A stretch of DNA of 64,000 bases. Source: Parapristionchus giblindavisi (lineage: Eukaryota > Nematoda > Chromadorea > Rhabditida > Diplogasteridae). The DNA lies in NCBI GenBank assembly GCA_943737045.1, contig CALSFV010000221.1, positions 558,001-622,000 of the forward strand, in the 5' to 3' direction. Positions within the stretch are counted from its first letter, which is position 1. Every line of letters begins with the position of its first letter. Shown piece by piece: positions 37,501-49,963 of this stretch. The translations under genes and the position numbers were made by a program. The notes beneath the pieces were generated by a model. The model searched no databases. It was not told the origin of the DNA and worked only from the letters and a program-made list of their open reading frames with translations.

Positions 37501-40500
37501 AATTTCAGAGAGATCAACCATCGATATATGAATGCGTAAGTCTGGAGAAATGTGAATGCAAATCAAAGTATTTTGACACACATATTGATTAAATTCAGTT
37601 AAAATATTTCAGTGATTGTAACAACGTAACCAGAATCATTTGTGAAACTGATTGGTTCGATTCTGTTAATGGTGTCACACTTGGACGCAAACAAATTTGC
37701 GATTACGGGTTAGTTCATACACTAACGGTAAACTCTCTCATATTTGAGATATAGCATATCTAAGATGCGATAATAAGAGACATCTTATATGCGAAAGTAG
37801 TTAGCTACCCCAGTCCCCGTTACTATCTCGAGCGCGGAAGTACAATTTAACGTGTCTTTTGAGAGAGTGTTTAGTAAGCTAACCTTTCGATATGGAAGTC
37901 CAGTTAATCTACCTCTAAGAGAATTTGCGGTGAGTTTACGAGAAACTAGTGCCATTAGATACTGGGTACAGAGATACAATGCAATTGATATAATGAATCA
38001 GTTTATTCATTTCAAGTAAATTACTTGATGAATGGAGTTCAGTTCTTTATTTCATCCATTGGTATTCACCACCATTGCATTAATCCACTTGAACTCTCCA
38101 TTGAAGACGGAGCTGACGAGGGGGTAGACATGTGAATATGGTCTCCAAAAAGTCCATCGTCTTGCCCATCTATAGTCATATAACATTACATTAAATTCAT
38201 ATTGTATTATGTTATTCTTTGAATGTACCGTGCATTTTCTCTGTCAGACATACAATTCAATGTAAGAATTCATCGACATGGCACTCGTATCGGCGTGGCC
38301 TATGGGGTCTGGATGTACGATACAGTTATACGAAGTCATTCGTGTTCGCCAATACATTCCGTCAAGCTATGATCGATATTCAATCTGCACCAATTATTGA
38401 TTGTCCCGGACAATGTTTCTCATTTGCAAATGACACCGGAGTATTCGCCGGATGTGAGTATGATAAGGTGAGTAAAATAATGTTCTTGATTTAATCACTC
38501 AAATAAGAACACATACAAAGCTTAACCTTTCGTCTTATGTGGTGTTACATTTGCGAGACGGAGGTCTTGCAAAGACGTTTTAAATTCGGACAACATGACC
38601 TCCGCCAGCTTGACATTTGTGGCGCGGAATTTTGGCGCACTGTAGGGGTTCATACTTGGCGTTTTGCCAGCTTTGAATCAATACTCTCATTCTGTTAGTA
38701 TGTTTTTTTGCAAACGTATTAGGATGTTCGGAAAGTCTTTGCACTTTTTTCACCATTCATATTTTTTCAAATAACAAACAAAGCAACCGTATTCAAATAG
38801 TGATATACGGCACATGTTTAACAATAACTGTCCTCCATCTCGTAGGCAACTGCAGAACACCATACTGCCAGAACTCCTTTGGGCGCGAATCAAATCATAG
38901 GCCGATCTCCCATTTCACATCGGTCAGATCACCAAAGGTTTTTTCCTATGTCCCCGAGAGATCGAAAAGCATGACAATCACAAGGGTACTAGTCGGTGGA
39001 ATACGGCGGATGGGGAAGTCAGACGATATCTAAATTCTCCAGTTTTTTCTGCGTCTTGTTAGTGTGATGTGTTCTTGCGTTACCCATTAAAAGCAATACT
39101 TTTAATCATGCAAAGTGTCTGAGAAGGTCTCAGCGCTCCATATCCTCCAGCTTCCAAGCATGCAGCCATTTAATCATTATATCGGGGTTGTCGTACGACA
39201 CCCACTTATCTTCTTCGCAGGCAATATACATCACCCAATCAGTGGATCGAGAACGGCTGAGATTTGAATTCGTGATGTCGACTCGGTTTCTGAGGGGCAG
39301 AGTGGAGAAGACATCGGGAAACACTTAAGGTGCCCTGGGGCGAAGAGAAGACCGAATGAGGATGCGATGGATGGAGGATCTTGGAGTACCAGTTGCCGGC
39401 TCCATGTGTCTCTAACTCTGCTTCGGCTGATTTGTGATAGTGCGAAGAACCAGGTCTTGATTCGGACTGGGACGGCGTCCTGGACTTGGTATTTCAACCA
39501 AACAAAAATGGTTTTTCTTTAACTGGCAATACCAGGAGAAGACTGTTACACGACACTGCCCCTTAGGCTTCACTGACTGGGGTAGTTAGTGGTTCGCTTC
39601 AAATGCAGTTCGCCACGTACAGTACAAATGAAGAAGGACATGTCAAACACTGGGCAACTGTCCCATAGCTAAAAAATAAAATATAGTTAAGAAAGAGATT
39701 TGACAAATGAAACTTATCACATTTGCTGATCAATATGTCCCCCATATAGGAAAAATACCACAAGGTATAACGCTCGTTCTCGTCCGAGTTAGAGGGGTTA
39801 AAAGTTGTGTAGAAAAAAGTGCAAAAACTTTCCGAACACCCTAATATTTCCCGTAGTTTCCACAACTTTCGACCTTTTTAAAAATATTCAGATGTAAATA
39901 CAACACAGAATCAACAAATAATTCTCATCTTCGGCAAAATGCCAAATATCGTAAATGTAAAATCATTGTATCATGAACGGTGTGAATGGGTCTGAACGGA
40001 TCAGGCCGATCAAGATTTTGAGCGAGCGATTATGAGCGAACCGAACATTTTCGTAATGTCTCTTTGTTTTCATTGTTTTTCTCTTATTCGAATCTACTAT
40101 ATTAAAATAAATTAGGCCAAAATATTGCCATTTAACCAAAATCATTGCTTGGACGTTAAATAAACTGTTCCGATTATACGCTGAATAATTAGGTCAATTT
40201 TGGTTCATTGGGGCAATTTCTTCAGAGTGAAAGCAATGATTTTTGTTAAATGGCAATATTGTGACCTAATTTTTTTAATATAGTAGATTCGAATAAGAGA
40301 AAAACAATGAAAACAAAGAGAAATTACGAAAATGTTCGGTTCGCTCATAATCGCTCGCTCAAAATCTTGATCGGCCTGATCCGTTCAGATCCGTTCACAC
40401 CGTTCATGATACAATGATTTTTACATGTACGATATATATTCCTACAGTATTCAAAAATTCTTTTCGAGAGTCAACTCACCACAAATGTCAAGTTAACGGA

Positions 40501-41693
40501 CCCGTTTCTCGGGACAGAGATACTGCGCGCGTCCGTCTCGCCATTGCAAAACCGTATTAGCTTCTACGCTCGAAGCGAAACCACAGGCTAATTTGAAACT
40601 CTTCGCTCTGGCCACATTCTCTAGCTTTCTTTGTCTGCGAGAATGTATTGCCAATGATTGAGTAGTAGCAATTTATCTTTAAACTTTATATTTTCGACTT
40701 TCCTCGTGTTTTTTAAAGCCTGGAAACTCGCAGAAGGCAAATTTCCACTATTTTTAACGTGCTTATGCAGATTTTAAAGAAAATGAAATCTGGAATTACA
40801 ATCAAATTATACCTCGAATTTGCAGAAAGAAGTAACGGAAGAATGTAGACATCCTTTTAATTGTATCTGCAATATGGAGTAATATACATATCTCGAATTG
40901 TAATTATACTAAATAAGATGATTGCAGCAATTGTAATGATTTCTACAATGGATATTGCCCGACACAATTGGTGCTTCCATTTAAAAACACTACTGCGGCA
41001 AAGAAATTTGTATGCGAAGGAGGAACAAATCCTTTTGAAGAGTAAGAAATATATAATTAAATATTAATATCAATCAATTACTATTAGTACAATTTCACCA
41101 AGATAACAAGTCGAAACAGTACTAATAGTAATAAGATAGAACAAAACAGTGAGGTTGTGTAGTAAATTTATTATGAAATTATCGTTTTTTTTTATTTTCA
41201 AGAAGATTTCATAAAAAGAAGAGGCTAGAATAATTAGAATTGCACCAATAAATTTATGTTTATTATTGTATTGCTTTCAGGATACCTTGGGTTCATTGTG
41301 CAAGTGTAAGCGTGAACGAGTTCAAGTATCATGATGAGTGAGAATATTTATTGCTAGCATAAAATAGAATTTTGGTGCATGTATATATAATTAGCCACTA
41401 AAAGAACTTTTTTAAGAACGACTTTGAGACTACATAAATATTCACACGCAAAGTAAATAAATAATGCGTCCAAATGCGCCCCGCAACGGAGCGAAGCGGG
41501 GAATGTGTATACAAAACACAACCGGGCTGTACTGTTAACAGTTTAACAGTTTACAGTTTAATGACCTTTATCAAGCACAGAAATATTGGGGAGGGAATGG
41601 TTGCCGCTAAACGACAGATTAGTCTGGGCGTGCTGAGGTCCCATACAAGGGGCATAATTCTCTTCTGTACTGTACACATACATATATATTATA

Positions 41694-41758
<65 letters not shown>

Positions 41759-42872
41759 ATATTATATATACTGTATGGCTGTACTGTACATATACATATA
41801 TATTATAGAAGTTAATATTTGCAGTAAGAAGGATGAACATTTTACAATATTTGACATTGATGTAGTAGATTTTGACACGGATATGTTAACGCCTTTGTCT
41901 TATGATAATCGAAAGAGGGCACTTCGTTACTTCAAATCAGCTAAAAGAACATTGTGCCGTGGCATTTGCTACTCTTTCATGGATGAGCTGGGAGCACGAA
42001 TGAATATAGCCGCAGGATGTCGTCCATCTCCGGAAATTGATGTATGTATATTCCAAAATATGGCTTCGATTGATTTATATCTTTAGTATTGGAAGGAAGA
42101 TATTTGTGAAACATCGCATTGCAGATGCAGTACAAAGTAAGCCAATTTATGATATTTTTATTTATTATTCATCAAAAAGATGCATGTGGTATATAGTACT
42201 GTAATGCATTCCGACAAATGTTTTTTTCACTTATAGTAAACTTGTTAAATAGTTGGTCCGAATGTAATCTTCAGATACTTATCTATCTTTTTTTAGTTAT
42301 TGCAATGATTTCTTCAAAATACGATGTCTAAACACTGAAAAAAGAAAAGATCCATTATGCGAAGAAATTCGACGAGACGAGGAGACGTTCAGGAGGTATA
42401 ACAAACCGACGGAACCGACGACTACCACAAAACGAACCACTACTACTGAAATGTCGACCACCAAGGCGAAGGCAACGGTATTTACATATTGAGTGTATAA
42501 AAACCTCTTGTTTTCTCAGTTTTTTCTCTTATTTTTTCAGACAACCATATATAGAAGAAATAATTTGAACGATGAAGAAGATGAAGAAGATGGTAAAAAT
42601 GAAGACGATCACGAAGAAGTTAGAAGTAACAATGAGAATAATGAAAAGAAAAAGAAAGATGAAGATGATTATGATGAAGAGAATGATCGTGATGAAGATA
42701 GACGAAATAATAAGAATAAAGAAAAGAAGATTAAAGATGGAGATAATAATGATGTATACAATGGACAAAGAAATGTTCATGATTACAAGTATGAGCTAGC
42801 TATATAAAATTTAATACTATTTAGTACATTTTCAGGGCCATTCTCCTAATCATACCAATATTCTTCGTCTGA
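34565..42872 (+). CDS. Gene 4, the intact member: secreted six-module cysteine-rich protein, 941 aa
   Basis: Function unknown. Exons: 34565-34627, 34680-34886, 34933-34991, 35050-35175, 35220-35463, 36128-36180, 36227-36373, 36418-36610, 36660-36709, 36783-36920, 36976-37189, 37509-37567, 37613-37708, 38248-38467, 40826-40878, 40928-41041, 41281-41337, 41825-42041, 42087-42136, 42297-42477, 42541-42788, 42836-42872. They join into one open frame of 2826 nt ending in TGA. A 21-residue signal peptide leads into six modules. Each is exon A (C...C-x(3-6)-C...C, often DCxGxC...AGC), exon B (C-x(4-5)-C-x-C) and exon C (NCNxxxxxIC...C), normally ten cysteines; module 3 has eight. After module 6 come a Thr-rich linker, an acidic/lysine tail with repeated DED and KKKDED words, and a hydrophobic end KAILLIIPIFFV. 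This is consistent with an extracellular protein, possibly GPI-anchored. The cysteine count recalls the nematode ET module (from memory, untested). Exon 2 uses acceptor CTATGCAG. Confidence 0.8.
38719..39844. mobile_element. Decayed mariner-like element, 1.13 kb, TA-flanked
   Basis: Ends TTAGGATGTTCGGAAAGTCT and, inverted, TTAGGGTGTTCGGAAAGTTT, each next to TA. This end type is known for mariner transposons. A minus-strand remnant near 39130-39215 (EDKWVSYDNPD) resembles the DEKW.x.YDN segment of mariner transposase. Otherwise frames are broken. It lies in the gene 4 intron 38468-40825. Confidence 0.65.
39955..40426. mobile_element. Palindromic MITE, 470 bp
   Basis: ATGTAAAATCATTGTATCAT at the left returns inverted at the right end (40407-40426). 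The arms pair through nearly the whole length (TGAACGGATCAGGCCGATCA and others), with a spacer near 40150-40230. No coding. Same intron of gene 4 as the mariner-like element. Confidence 0.75.
41690..41771 (+). repeat. (TA)n microsatellite
   Basis: About 80 bp of alternating TA with few interruptions, in the gene 4 intron just before exon 41825-42041. Confidence 0.95.
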
Positions 42873-44057
42873 ATAATCTCCACAATTTATGAGAATATCT
42901 CATAATACATAAAAATATATGTACTTACTCAAATTGTATTCGAGATGGTCAACACAATGGAAAACATGTCTCCTAAAATGGCTAATTAACAATTTTCACT
43001 TCATGACGGAAAAAGGAACAAGACGAGTTACACGAAGTTTTACCTGTGCTAAAAAGAATGCGAGATTTTTCAGAACTACATTAACAAGGTGCATACGCAC
43101 GTATTCCAGACACGCCATGTAGTCGAATAGAATTTTTTTAAATATATGATTCTGAAGAAATCACTTAGAAACTGGACAATCGATACTCTAAAGTGACTAG
43201 AGATTCGAGCACGGCCGGTACGAGCATGAACGAAATTAAATCGATAAAAAATCATGCTGCACGAATTCATTTCCTTTTTTCGTGCAAACCCGTGCATTTT
43301 GGACATCATTTTCAAGTTTTGTGTAGCGTAGTTGGTTGTTATATTAAACTGATTCTTCAATGAAAATGAAAGAAAATGAGATTAATGCACACTAGTTTGC
43401 TCGAATTTAAAACAAATTATCGTTTTAAAACAGTGCGCTTTTCATTCATTTTCATTTTGAAATTCATTGTGCACGATTGCACAATTGCGGATTAGTGACG
43501 TTGAAGAAGGGTTTTTTCAAGTTTTTTTCGATACTCAACTGGCTAGGCAGAATCCCTGAATACAAAAAAAAAATGCTCTCTAAAATTCTAGATGCCCCTG
43601 AACGCCTTACTCCGAGCTTAATGTTGATTGATACGCCGAATTTTAATGATAAATGTATAGTAAATTTCAAATGGGAATCGAAACCACATGGCGCGGTTAC
43701 ATATTGTATCCAGTGTAGCTATAGATAATTCAGACTTACTTTAGATCATTAGATCAAATCTCTACTATGAGAAATCATCTCTCAAGGTGAGAACAAATAT
43801 AAAAAACCAAGAATCCGAGATCAATAATCTAAAATCTATCGTCATCTTATCTGACAGAAAGAAGTAAGCAAAAATAATATTGAATATTTCATGTCTCGCT
43901 TCTAATCTTGAATAATACATTGTTAAAATTTTAATTTTAAAATTCATGTCAAATGCACATTAAACAACGACTTCAATGAAAATTACGCGTAAGATTTCAT
44001 CTAAGCTTCTAGGCAGAAATTATTAGTTGGAATTTATGTAAATGACGCAAAAGAATT
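42873..44057. other. Spacer after gene 4
   Basis: Contains the gene 4 3' flank. A degenerate repeat at about 43480-43740 shares AACTGG..AGGCAGAA and CCTGAATACAAAAA words with 47330-47540, and each copy ends in a worn tRNA-like stretch (GGGAGTCGAACC or GGGAATCGAAACC). No gene supported. Confidence 0.5.
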
Positions 44058-44121
44058 AGCAGCGAGCAGGATTCGAACCTGCGCGGGCAGAGCCCATTTG
44101 ATTTCGAGTCAAACTCCTTAA

Positions 44122-44580
44122 AGGGAGAGTTTCCCATAAATATATTGATTGAAATTTCGAAAATGTTCGAAAGTGAAATTTTGTCCTACCACGAATTGAC
44201 GAACTATCATACTGTAGTTTAAGAAATGCGCGATTGATTTCCACGCTGGAGCTTGGCTGGAGCATCGATATTCGATGCAAATCACATATTGATGCAGTGT
44301 ATGCTAATCGAAATTTGATTTACATAGGGAATATCTATGATGCCTCTTAATATAATCCGTCTATGCAAATGTGTCGCATCTCGGACAGAAAATATCACTT
44401 TCCAACAAAGCGCTCACATCTCTGATTGGCCAAGTGGTCTAGGGCGCTCTATTTCGCCGTGCCTGGAGGGTTCGAATACCAGATTGGGTGGTGATTTTTG
44501 CTGATTTCTTTGAAATGCTCTAGTTCGACTTTTCCGCATGGGGATCTCCCGCCAATTTGAACGTAAGGGATACCGTCCCT
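44122..44580. mobile_element. TTAA MITE inside tRNA-Ser, first element
   Basis: Ends AGGGAGAGTTTCCC and, inverted, AGGGACGGTATCCC, bounded by TTAA at 44118-44121 and 44581-44584. It contains a tRNA-like stretch at about 44420-44490 (GGCCAAGTGGTCTAGGGCGC; GAGGGTTCGAATACC), too worn to name. Confidence 0.72.
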
Positions 44581-44584
44581 TTAA

Positions 44585-44858
44585 AGAAGAAAACCCTTGA
44601 GTTTGCATGACTGGCTCCTGCCTCGATAAGCATGTCGAATATTGGTAATTGGCGTGAGCTACAATCAGAAATTGAGAGACAAATATGCAAATCTGATAGG
44701 CACTCTATACATGCCTTGAAAGTTGTACTTTCAATGCTCATAGTGAGCTTTAAACACATCGGGAATCAATATCAGATATGTCTTTCGATTCGTGTGATGA
44801 ATCTCTTTCGTTCAACCTGAACAGTCTTATTACGAAAAAAACTAGAGGGTCTCCAACT
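44585..44858. mobile_element. MITE family A, copy 2, inside tRNA-Ser
   Basis: Bounded by TTAA at 44581-44584 and 44859-44862. The right end, inverted, reads AGTTGGAGACCCTCTAG, and the internal blocks match 24344-24614 and 52748-53017 in sequence and length. Confidence 0.78.
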
Positions 44859-44964
44859 TTAACCACTCGGACATCGCTGCAGCTGGTGGCAAATTTTTCA
44901 CTGATGTATAAGAACATGGTGAAATACACTTTCCAGGGGATCTATTTTTTTGTTTCCCCATTGA

Positions 44965-45601
44965 GGGGCGCGCCCGTTTCGGCAACGAGTTATAAATCGG
45001 TTGGGAGATGGTCTATGGAAAGAAAAGTTGAACCATTGTTATCAGTAGGGGTGTACGGTATTGTGCTACCGTAACCGTCGGGAATCGTGAACTGATTTTT
45101 TTTTCAGTGGACCCATGACCCCGGGGTTCATGGTTGAAAATGGCCAAAGTCGAAAAATTCATGATGACCCGAGATCAAATACTAGTTGCAATTATATCAA
45201 TAGTGAGCCAACTTTTATCTATCTGGTTACCGTAACTCGAACAACCGTAATCAAACCGGGATTTGAAGTGCATTTAGCCATATTATTGCTGGTTACGGTA
45301 GCTAGATTACGGTAGTACGGGTTACGGTATCCATAAAGATAAAAGTTGGCTCACTATTGATATAATTGCAACTAGTATTTGATCTCGGGTCATCATGAAT
45401 TTTTCGACTTTGGCCATTTTCAACCATGAACCCCGGGTCATGGGTCGACTAATTGTAAAAAAATCAGTTCACGATTCCCGACGGTTACGGTGGCACCACA
45501 CCGTACACCACTACTGATAACAATGGTTTAACTTTTGTTTCCATAGACCATCTCCCAACCGATTTATAACTCGTTGCTGAAACGGGCGCCCCCCCCCCCC
45601 C
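44965..45601. mobile_element. MITE family C, palindromic, 6-bp target duplication CATTGA
   Basis: Left GGGGCGCGCCCGTTTCGGCA; right end inverted GGGCGCCCGTTTCAGCAACG, preceded by an expanded C run (45589-45602, 14 C). CATTGA flanks at 44959-44964 and 45602-45607. The arms of about 300 bp mirror each other, including the CCCCGGGGTTCATGGTTGAA block. No open frame of note. Confidence 0.75.
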
Positions 45602-45606
45602 CATTG

Positions 45607-45805
45607 ATGCTCGAATGTTTAAGGTGAAATGTGAATAAAAGTATGTAAAAATATGTAAATCGAAGTATTTTGAACTCCAATGCCGACAGTGCCGAGTTAA
45701 AATATTGAGCAATTGTAACAATGCCACCAGAATCACTGATTGGTTCGATTCGATTAATGCGGAACATGGACGGAAACAAGTTTTCAACAGCGGATATGTT
45801 CAGCG
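45607..45805 (+). pseudogene. Orphan exons 12 and 13 of the cysteine-rich family
   Basis: 45607-45640 resembles exon 12 (GGTGAAATGTGAATAAAAGT against GGAGAAATGTGAATGCAAAT), and 45710-45805 resembles exon 13 (CAATTGTAACAATGCCACCA, then TGATTGGTTCGATTC). Exon 13 has a 9-nt deletion that removes the IC cysteine. The piece starts exactly where MITE C ends. It is a relic of a sixth gene copy on the + strand. Confidence 0.75.
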
Positions 45806-46992
45806 TAAGAGGAAATTCCATTAGATAAATAAAGTTACTCGTCTGCTCTTTCATTATTTTTTTTACTTCAATTGTACATTCGGGATTTCGGGACCCGCGT
45901 TTTAGTCCATTTTGTAGAACGAATACAATTGGAGTAAGTACATATATTTTTATGTATTATGAGATATTCTCATATCCCATGTATTATGGAGATTATTCAG
46001 AAGAAAAATATCGATAAGATAAGGAGAGTGATCGTGGAAATATAATAAATAGTATTGCGTCTTATACAACTAGATCATACTTGTTATCATAAACATTTCT
46101 TTGTCCATTGTATACATCATTTTCTTTTTTTTTATTGTTACGCCTATCTTCACCATGATCTTTTTCATTTTCTTCTTCATCGTTCCAATAATTTCTGCTA
46201 GATATGGTAGTCTAAAAAGATTTTATTCGGATTATTAACATAAATCCCTTTCATCTTCCCCATTGGATCACAAAAAAATGGGGAAAATCAGAAGACCAGG
46301 CATAGAAAAGAGGTATAATCCAGAGCTCATAAGATCTGTGAAGTGGTATACTTCAACAACATTTAACAGGTCTTATATGGTGTAGATTACAACTCTTTTC
46401 TCTGTGTGATGATGAATGACTACGTACCGTTTTCCTCGTCGTTGTAGTCGTCTCCTCATCTTCTTCAATTTCTTCACACAATGGATCCGTGACACAGTGA
46501 TTTTCGTAGAAATTATTGCACGAACTAAAAATGTACGATGTCTGTAGCTAGTATTCGAACAAAATATTTTAAAACTTTATACCATTGAAACTCTCAACAC
46601 TATCGTTTTTTTTACCGGCGTGATAGTGTGAAGAGAGAGTCCAGTTAGTTAGGGACGTGTCTTTATCCATTTTTTGAGTTCACGATCACATATATTCGAT
46701 AAATTGGCTTACCTGGTACGACACTTACAACTATTCATGTCACATTTATCTGGGACTTCGTCCTAAAATTATGAATTTATCAGCGCCTTCTTTTAGATAA
46801 TTATTGCATAAAGTTTGTGGCCGAAACATCACAAGGCACATTATTCTTCACTTTTAGAAAATTATTGAATTCTAATACTCTGCGCATACAACCCTATAGG
46901 TTCTAATACCTCTTAGTTATCATTAATTTGAATGTTAAATATACAAACTTCAAGTTTCGAAATGTCCAAACATCCTGCGACTATGTTCATTG

Positions 46993-47004
46993 CCCCCCCC
47001 CCCC
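46993..47004 (+). repeat. Poly-C tract, 12 C, inside a dead exon
   Basis: Lies within exon 18 of gene 5, next to the deletion that breaks its frame; reads as G on the gene strand. Confidence 0.9.
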
Positions 47005-48861
47005 AGTACTCATCCATGAGATAGCAACAATATCCTCCACTACAGTTTACAGTTCACGTAGAGCCTTCTTCAGATTCTCGTTCGACAATGGAGACATATC
47101 AAAGTCCGTCAAACTCGACATATCAACGTCAGATAGGGGATAATTTGGACCGAAGCTGCAAAAAAATACAATTTAATAAATGCACTTATACAGTACAGTC
47201 CGGTTCCCTTTTGTACACGAGCACCTAGAGAATGCACCTATAATTTAAAAAAAGCAATTTAAAAATTATAATATGGTAAAATGTCTTGCATAGCCAGATT
47301 AAAAGAAGTGGACCGTCGAGTTTTTGCGTGACTAAACTGGCCAGGCAGAACTCTAGATCGCATCTCTCCCTGAATACAAAAACTATTTTCTCTAAAATCT
47401 CGAGCGGAAAGTTAATTTCATCGCCGGGGAAAGGAACGAATTTTCGAATTTGAAGGATAAATAAATATAAAATTGAGAATGGGAGTCGAACCGTGTGGAG
47501 CGGTTAAAGCGCCGAGCCACACAGGCAATGCGTTCAGTCATTCAAATCCACTATGGAATATGGATCCATTTTCGTGTATTATTACTAACGGAAAGACAAT
47601 GAACGAGACCAAAATTATGAAAAAAATTTCTGTGCGAGTTTGGCTCATCTTCTTTTACAAACTCGTGCCTTGGTCAATAGTCGAAGAAAATTCATTTTAC
47701 ACGACTGCTCGATTGTGGATCCCTAGAGGGCATAGTGTTGGTCACATCGTTAGCTCCGCAATTTTAGGAGGGCCAATAATTTGGTGGACCGTAAAAGTTG
47801 ACCCGAAAATTTGGCTACCAGACAAGCCCCACTTTTAAAGTTGAGTCAATAATTTTGTGGTCTAAAATTTTAACCAAATTTTAGGCACCCAAAAATGTTC
47901 GACCAAATTATTGGCCCCCCTAAAATTGCGGAGAGCCCCATTTTCTTCATGATATCGTCATATTCGATGTTAGTAATAAATATTCTTACGGATTATTATA
48001 GTGGAATTTGTCAAAGTTTAAATATGTGCATTGAAACACAGGTGCTCTGAAAGTAATACATTAAGAGACCGGCTCGGTAAGACTCGAGCGTGGTCCGGAC
48101 ATTCGCCAAGACTTTCGATCTGGGCCTCAATACTTTTATCATAGACAAATACCGGGGGGAGACCGATGAAAGTTATAGTGAAAATGCCCTTGAGCTCAAA
48201 CCCGGCTCACATATGTTTCATAAAATTAAAAATTGAAAAATTCATAACTTTTCAATCGTGATAGCTAGGACTTTTATTTCTTTTTATTGGTGAATAACAT
48301 GTCATGCACACTTATAAACACTCCTGAAAAATAATATCATAGGGTTCTGAATATGTTTTTTTCGTGTCTGATTTTCAGATTTTTCCTCTTCTATACTCTT
48401 CAACAGAGAGACGGCAAGCATTGACATAGTACATATTGTAGCCCTGACAATTGTATACATGATGGTCACATTCCCTTGGAAATCCATCTTTTCTTAAGCA
48501 TCGAGAATTGCAACTGAATGTGAGATATATGTAATTTGCAAAAATCGAAAATTAAATTTCTTGAAATTCGCAGGAGTAAGAGTTAGCTTTATAATGCCAT
48601 TTTACTCATAGTGATGCGCATACATAGAAATAATATACAAATAGACTCGGACTACATTTTTAAAAAATTTAGAAAAACAATTATTTTATTCAGCTCACTC
48701 ATTCAATCGACCGTCAAGGCAAGTTGATTCATAGGGCGGATGGCGGCTGATGCATATCCGTTTGCGAAAACAACTGCCTCGTGAAGAATCGTCGTATCGC
48801 AGATCTAGAATTTATTTTTTAAATCGTCAAAGAATATTTACATGTTTATTTCATATTAAAC

Positions 48862-49460
48862 GGTTGGAAGGTGGCCTATGGCAACCTTAGTTGTACCATT
48901 ATTATCAGTAGGAGTTTACTGTACTGCACCACCGTAACCGTCAGGAATCACGAACAAATTTTTTTTCAGTCGACCTATGATTCTCAACCATGACCCCGGG
49001 TTCATGGTTGAGAATGGCTGAGGTCGAAAAATTCATGATGATCCCAGACCAATTACTATTTGGCATTATATCAACAGTGGGCCAACTTTTATTTTTATGG
49101 ATACCATACCTCGAATTACCGTAATAGTAATGCACGCACCTGAATTTTCCGAGAATTTCACCACATTATTATAGGATACGGTAGCTAGATTACGGTAATT
49201 CGAGGTATGGTATCCAGAAAAACAAAAGTTGGCGCACTGTTGATATAATGTCACATAGTATTTGGTCTGTGATCATCATGAATTTTTCAACCTCAGCCAT
49301 TCTCAACCATGAACCCGGGGTCATGGTTGAGAATCATTGGTCGACTGAAAAAAAAATCAGTTCGTGATTACTGATGATTACGGTAGTCCAATAGCGTACA
49401 CTCCTACTGATAAGAATGGTACAACTTATGTTGCCATAGTCCACCTTCCAACCGATTTAT
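48862..49460. mobile_element. MITE family C copy at the centre of the foldback
   Basis: CGGTTGGAAGGTGGCCTATG and its mirror CATAGTCCACCTTCCAACCG bound a palindrome with two copies of the AACCATGACCCCGGG block, as in 44965-45601. It forms the turning point of the outer palindrome. Confidence 0.72.
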
Positions 49461-49963
49461 ATGAAATAAACATGTAAATATTCAAGTTTGATGATTTAAA
49501 AAATAAATTCTAAATCTGCGAAACGACGATTCTTCACGTGGCAGTTGTTTTCGCAAACGGACATGTATCAGCCACCACCCGCCCTATGAATCAACTTGCC
49601 TTGACGGTCGATTGAATGAGTGAGCTGAAAAAAATTAAAATAAAATAATTGTTTTTCTAATTTTTTAAAAAATGTAGTCCGAGTCTATTTGTATATTATT
49701 TCTATGTATGCGCATCACTATGAGTAAAATGGCATTATAAAGCTAACTCTTACTCCTGCGAATTTCAAGAAATTTAATTTTCGATTTTTGCAAATTACAT
49801 ATATCTCACATTCAGTTGCAATTCTCGATGCTTCAGAAAGGTTGGATTTGCAAGGGAATGTGACCATCATGTATACAATTGTCAGGGCTACAATATGTAC
49901 TATGTCAATGCTTGCCGTCTCTCTGTTGAAGAGTCTGTTGAAGAGAAAAAACATATTCAGAAC

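Larger units (their letters stand above)
44058..44880 (-). pseudogene. tRNA-Ser(CGA) gene split by two inserted MITEs
   Basis: The 5' part lies at 44880-44863 (GCAGCGATGTCCGAGTGG), and the rest at 44121-44058 with anticodon loop ACTCGAAA, the long variable arm and T arm GCAGGTTCGAATCCTGC. Together they make 82 nt, the normal tRNA-Ser length, and the acceptor stem closes (GCAGCGA with TCGCTGC). The 737 bp between them are MITEs bounded by TTAA (44118-44121 and 44859-44862). The insertion point is in the D arm, so no tRNA can be made. Confidence 0.82.

Noticed and set aside
41474..41815. 113-codon frame with an Ile/Tyr run
   Set aside because: Produced by the (TA)n microsatellite.
47469..47535. 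Possible tRNA gene on the minus strand (CACGGTTCGACTCCC)
   Set aside because: B-box-like only, inside a worn repeat shared with 43650-43720; arms do not pair.
47473..47838. 121-codon open frame on the + strand
   Set aside because: Lies across the worn repeat and a gene 5 intron, antisense to that gene, with no domain and no paralogue.
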